Shown here in pieces: positions 59,801-64,000 of a stretch of DNA of 64,000 nt (the stretch's first letter is position 1; every line of letters begins with the position of its first letter). A program made the translations under genes and the position numbers. Source of the stretch: Watersipora subatra. Lineage: Eukaryota > Bryozoa > Gymnolaemata > Cheilostomatida > Watersiporidae. The notes below the pieces were generated by a model. It was not told where the DNA came from. It did not search any database and worked only from the letters and a program-made list of their open reading frames with translations. The stretch spans positions 26,853,191-26,917,190 of the forward strand of contig NC_088708.1 in assembly GCF_963576615.1 (NCBI RefSeq), in the 5' to 3' direction.

Positions 59801-62431
59801 CAGTAACCTTAACATCTGCTAGAATAGCACCAACTTTGAAATTTTGACTACACTTGTTTGTTAACATAAATTATTTGTAAATGCCAAACTATTTATAAAA
59901 TACACATTTTGGCACATGTCTATAGTATCATACCATATTTTTAAATATTTTATAGTATTGGCCTTCAAATTAATTTTTATTAATATAACCTAATTGAAAC
60001 CCTCAACATTTCGTCTGTCTAAAGATAAAAGGCAATAAGATTAATTTCTCGTAATGCTGCATAGCAACCTCTCATTGGCTATGAGCCCTTATAAAAAGTT
60101 TACTACCCTGTGCACATTATCAAGTGAAAGAATGAAATCAACACACTATTACTGACTGCTGTCCAAATTGTTTTTGTGTGCAGGCAACTTGTTTTATCAC
60201 TAGCATTATATACCATATTTGATGTTGAATGTGTTAACTGCTTTGGGCTTATAGCATGTGCACCAATAAAGTAAATCAAGTAAACCTTTAACGGGTCGAG
60301 CGCAATAGACACCAAACAGCTGTCTGTTTTTGCCTCGCGCTTGTTTCTTCCAAATATGAGTGCAATCGTAACAACCTCAGTATAAAAAGTTACAAATACT
60401 TTATTGCACTAAAACACAAATACTCAAAATTGAGTTTCTAGGAGAGTGTTTAGCCAATCAGAATTAACTGACATGCAAAGAAATTTAGCGATGGTCAACA
60501 TGAGGTGCCATTTCATTCCCTCAGCTGCCACACATCAACATCACAAATCTTCCATGTCTAGTACATAACCGTTTAGAATTGAGCCCGTCCGGTAAATGAG
60601 GGCACTACAACTACATCTAGTTTAAACTGTGTTTTAAACTAGGCTCCAACGGACAATACTGGAGATGCTCTAATACAAATGGCCAAATGCAGTTTTAATG
60701 CATTAAATTTTAGCCAATAAATTGCAGAACTGTGTATAATTAGTCAAGGCCTTTTGTGCGATTGACTTTGACATACCACTGAATAAATAGAGAATGTTAA
60801 TTTTTTCAACTCACGATTTTGAAAGTAATAATAATGAATTTTTAGGCTCATGAACATGCCTCGTATTGTACCCTCTGATTGTATCTCATAGGCTTAGTCA
60901 TTTTCTACACATGAATGACAGTCTATTACATAACCTGTTCTGAATTGAGTTGAGTAGAACCTTCAACAAGAATAATAACTAATAATAAATTAATAACAAA
61001 TCAATATTAACTGATTGGTGAAGAGTACTTCAAGTCTCATTATCTACAAAGAGGTAAAAACATTTAAACAAGATATGGCTGTATTCTTACAGAAAACATA
61101 CAGCTAGCCAACAATGGACTAGAAGAATTGACTTGTTCAACTGCTAAACCATACCTCTAGCAGCATTCACATCAACTGTACCATAAAGCTTGGCCTTGAA
61201 TGAAATACCATCTCCTTGAAACTTGCCGACTATATCACTTGTTTCTCCTACAAAAAGTTTTTATGCACATTTACTATACAGTATATGGAATAATAGTTTG
61301 TAAGATCGCTATGCAACCCAGAAACAAAAGATATTTTGAAACACTTCAGCTATTGCTGTAGCAATTATGTGCACTATGTCAGTTTATTGAAATTGATACA
61401 TATGAACATGTTGTTGTGCAACTCTCAATCACCCAAAGCTTGTTCACTATCTTAACTGTAACTTTTATTACAAGTCTACCATAATTTTTCCCAAATGGTT
61501 AAAGAATTCCAGAAAGTTTCCAGTCCAAACAGCTTCCATGCCAAATATACAGCACGCAGCTATGCATTGTCAGCTCTAGCTATGAATTTTAAAACCACTG
61601 TTTTATTTGTAACTCCACAGAAATATAGTCAAATAAGTTTTAGATTGTTAAAAATATATATTCCCACCTTTGGCAACAATAGGTGTATTTGGTAACTTTG
61701 ATAAAATAGGAATATGTCTACCGATCTATAATATTAGGTAAAATATACTCAGGTTTAAACATCTTGATTTGTGCATTGTGATTTCAACTAATATAAAAAA
61801 GGACAGAAAAAATTAAATTACTACTTTTTTGTAAAAAGCCTTTTGAAGGAAACTTAACAATATTGTGCTACCAGTTTTCTTGGCAGCAAATACTGTCTTT
61901 ATATTACTAAAATAATAAATACTGTCTTTATAAACAAATTAATGAGAATAGCAAATGCCGGAGGTCCTATTTCACTTGGTCTCAGGGCCGAATGCTTGCT
62001 TACGACATTCATAATGACAATACAGTTGTATCTAAACTATCTCTAAAAGATTTATAAGAGATTAAAGAACTGTTGAATTTATATGAAATGCGTTGCAACC
62101 AATTTATAAAATTCCTTCGAGTTCCAAAATTATTATTCTACTCGCGTTTTTTAAAGACATTTATTAGACTGATTTACTTTTCATAAATAAGATACGACTG
62201 CCAGTAATATATGCGCTGTTTACCAGATAAAGAAAGTGATGTCTTAGAGTGTTTTGGCATGAATAATAGCAAGTGGTAAAACCGCATTACGGAGCTGGTG
62301 TTAAAACTAAAAACAGTAGCATATGAATATAAAAAGAGCACTAGTCAAATGTGTACATATTGTGATATACCCTTTTTACTGGGTTTCTTCTTAGGAGATG
62401 TTGAGCCAGCATTCTTTGCATCTTTGGACAT
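50842..62431 (-). CDS. Dab: Disabled (Dab) PTB-domain endocytic adaptor, seven exons
   Basis: Dab proteins bind receptor NPxY tails through a PTB domain and recruit AP-2, clathrin and SH3 partners. Exons (minus strand) are 62431-62371, 61247-61155, 56805-56678, 55892-55758, 54583-54266, 53531-53160 and 52794-50842. All phases agree, 1019 aa. The PTB domain spans residues about 28-165: GKFQGDGISFKAKLYGTVDV, HKQKILIKITIDGSTLVD, KHKVNRISFISKDTSDSRSF and AVLLTFRDLFQAV. The large last exon has two NPW motifs, one NPF (EH-domain type), 16 DPF motifs (alpha-adaptin type) between residues about 550 and 800, and Pro/Arg-rich PAIPARRPP, LVPARRR and PKIPARK motifs for SH3 binding near the C-terminus. 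The ATG at 62431 is the first Met and opens a Lys-rich leader (KKKPSKKG). Upstream non-coding exons may exist. Confidence 0.9.
52797..53159. other. Dab intron 6
   Basis: A 365-base intron with GTAAGT donor and ATAG acceptor. Nothing else was noticed in it. Confidence 0.6.
54726..55243. repeat. Minisatellite, 19-bp unit, about 27 copies
   Basis: The unit TTTTTAGTGCATGAAGAGG is tandemly repeated in Dab intron 4, with variants AAAGG, GGAAG and CACGAGG. The left edge is more degenerate. Confidence 0.9.
57265..57480. other. GC-rich island with paired segments in Dab intron 2
   Basis: About 215 bases are much richer in G and C than their surroundings. ACCTAG at about 57296 can pair with CTAGGT at about 57349, enclosing ATAGTCGA..TCGCTAT, another stem with one bulge. 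It could be an internal part of an uncharacterised repeat or a structured RNA; no family is recognised. Confidence 0.35.
57562..58821 (-). pseudogene. Pogo/Tigger-like DNA transposon relic
   Basis: The 22-bp TIRs CAGTCATACTTCGACTTACG and CAGTAATACTTCAACTTACC agree at most positions and are flanked by TA (57560-57561 and 58822-58823), the Tc1/mariner-pogo target. Minus-strand translation near 58325-58150 contains LLRHWIKDKQLAGDSVTETM, then a stop, then LCEKAGAIY. This is the CENP-B-type DNA-binding region of pogo transposases. It is stop-broken and dead, in Dab intron 2. Confidence 0.75.
58958..59731. repeat. Tandem array, 64-bp unit, 12 copies
   Basis: Each unit contains TATACATGTATATGTATGTC, GTCTGTCGAGTCTAAAGG and TTTATATCCTTATTTATTAT, then TCCTCC, TCCTAA or TCCTCA. 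The period is exact at 64 except for one insertion near 59460. Copies are nearly identical. 64 is not a multiple of three, so frames through it are not maintained. Confidence 0.95.
59732..61154. other. Dab intron 2, distal part
   Basis: AT-rich intronic sequence with no further exon or repeat that I can support. Confidence 0.5.
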
Positions 62432-64000
62432 GACTAATTCGTAGGGAAATAAGTTTACAAATAGATTTTACACCTCATCCCTACAAAAGCAGGAAATACT
62501 AAATATAAGGATTAAATATAAAACACTTGCGAGACAAGAGTTTAGAAAGACTTGCACTAACTTCGGTAACCTATTAATGTTAAATTGCTGATCATTTCAG
62601 TATAACAATTCGTACATTGTGTCAGCTAATTATTGTATGAGCAAATGGTACCCAAGTTTCAAGAACTCATAGTTCAATATAAAATGCATTCAAAGCTTCC
62701 TTGTAGCCATCATTTAGGGAAGCGTTGGTAATATTTGCTGTGAGGCTCAATGGCTTAAGACCATTATTAAAGAATTCAATCTCCCATAAATGATAAATAA
62801 ATAAACAATGAGCTGCGCTCCTTCTAGCGAAAAAAAACACAATAACAGCAAAATAATCCAACAAAACCTGACTCCGTTGTCTCTTAAAATCATTGATTTA
62901 ATAAGTTTAATAAAATTGCAGTTTTTAGCAATATAACATTGAGCTTCAGAATACCAACTACAAAGATCAAGTGGAAATAATAGTTTTATTTATTGTTCTA
63001 TTCAAGACATTTCGTGCTAGTGTATTCCTGTTCAATGCTTCCATTTAGGGTATTATCCAGTTGATTGAGACTTGAAATTACTTTAAGATGGTAAATTATC
63101 TAACAATTTGAACAATGAGCCTTTCTTAATGTCTGTTTGCCGCATATAACTCGATAACCATTTTTGCAAGATAACCATTCTGTAGCAGATACTTCAGAAT
63201 TGGATTATAATCTGAGCCTACTTAATTTCAAACTTTTGCTCACCGGGTATGTTGGGAAACGTCCATCCTATTATCTGCACAAAACCATCCAGCATTCTCA
63301 GCTATGAATAAAATCTCTATTTAGTCGTCCAATGTACGCTATGGATAAGATCTAAATTCACTCGTTCAATACGCATCTCAATTTGGTATGTGCAGCTTAT
63401 TTCTAAATGTTAGAAACCAGCATGTTGAAGGCATAACGTTAAAAAGTTTATTGAGTAAACCATTTATGGTGAATCATTTATAAAATAAGTTTATATAAAA
63501 GCGACTTACAACTGGCACACCTTCACTCACAAAATATATATATCGCAGATGCTTTTTGTAGTCAAATATCTATTATATAAAAGCGACTTACAACTGGCAC
63601 ACCTTCACTCACAAAATATATATATTGCAGATGCTTTTTGTAGTCAAATATCTATAACAACTCAACATTAAATAACGTTTGTGCAACATTAAACCCTATC
63701 ATGACATCGATAGTAATGTTAATTTTAAGGAGTTTGATAATGGAGTGCAAAGATACCTATGCAAAGGAATTGAACAAACGGCAACATAAAAAAACTAATT
63801 CGGGTAGCTTTTGTTAACATTGACTTCACAATCTTCAAATAAAACATTATTACCCAGTAGCGTCCAAATTTATTACTTAAATGGAACTGGCGCGTATTTC
63901 TCCAACTACAAACAAAACGAATACGTACGTAAATGTAATAAAGTTGACTTTTAGTACCGTAACTCCTTTCCGTGTGTACTAGAAAACAAAAAAATGGAAA
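62432..64000. other. Region upstream of Dab start codon
   Basis: Should contain the Dab 5' UTR and promoter. No further coding exon was recognised. It includes the 82-bp duplication listed separately. Confidence 0.4.
63490..63653. repeat. Tandem duplication, 82-bp unit, two copies
   Basis: AAAGCGACTTACAACTGGCA to GTAGTCAAATATCT occurs at 63499 and again at 63581 with about one base changed (ATATCGCAG against ATATTGCAG). Confidence 0.85.

Overview
This is a 64 kb window of an AT-rich, intron-containing animal nuclear genome. Canonical GT-AG introns, a Msx homeobox gene, a Disabled (Dab) adaptor gene and a TGS1 gene make it a bilaterian invertebrate. The divergence of the proteins and the repeat load would suit a lophotrochozoan, but the phylum cannot be fixed from sequence alone. 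All gene models were built by reading splice sites and phases by eye.

Layout, left to right. (1) About 0.9-5.3 kb, minus strand: the 5' (N-terminal) eight exons of TGS1, the cap trimethylguanosine synthase; its methyltransferase exons lie beyond the left edge. (2) 5.9-12.2 kb: decayed non-LTR retrotransposon pieces and terminal-inverted-repeat (TIR) elements. (3) 12.3-15.8 kb: a complete LTR retroelement insertion with a 5-bp target duplication. It carries Gag and protease plus a coiled-coil ORF, but no reverse transcriptase or integrase. (4) 16.4-18.7 kb: a non-coding element whose long TIRs carry repeated GGCGACA units. (5) 18.8-24.3 kb, plus strand: a five-exon gene for a THAP-domain, P-element-type transposase of about 881 aa. 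One intron holds two foldback elements flanked by TTAA, one of them abutting a splice acceptor. (6) 24.3-46.8 kb: mostly non-coding, with minisatellites, a purine-rich tract, two AT-cored long palindromes, SINE copies and scattered exon-like segments on the minus strand that may be an unidentified gene. (7) 46.9-49.6 kb, plus strand: a three-exon Msx homeobox gene with a self-complementary repeat block in intron 2. (8) 50.8-62.4 kb, minus strand: a complete seven-exon Disabled gene of about 1019 aa, with an N-terminal PTB domain and 16 DPF motifs; its introns carry a pogo-like relic and several tandem arrays.

The three host genes work in separate processes: RNA cap hypermethylation (TGS1), transcriptional repression in development (Msx) and clathrin adaptor/signalling function (Dab). 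The mobile fraction is dominated by elements that lack or have lost their own enzymes: a Gag-protease-only LTR element, foldback elements, and LINE and pogo relics. The strongest leads for something new are the Gag/protease junction of the LTR element, where the stop is in the context UGA-CUAG with protease in the same frame; the THAP transposase gene and the foldback insertion at its splice acceptor; and the palindrome-forming repeats.
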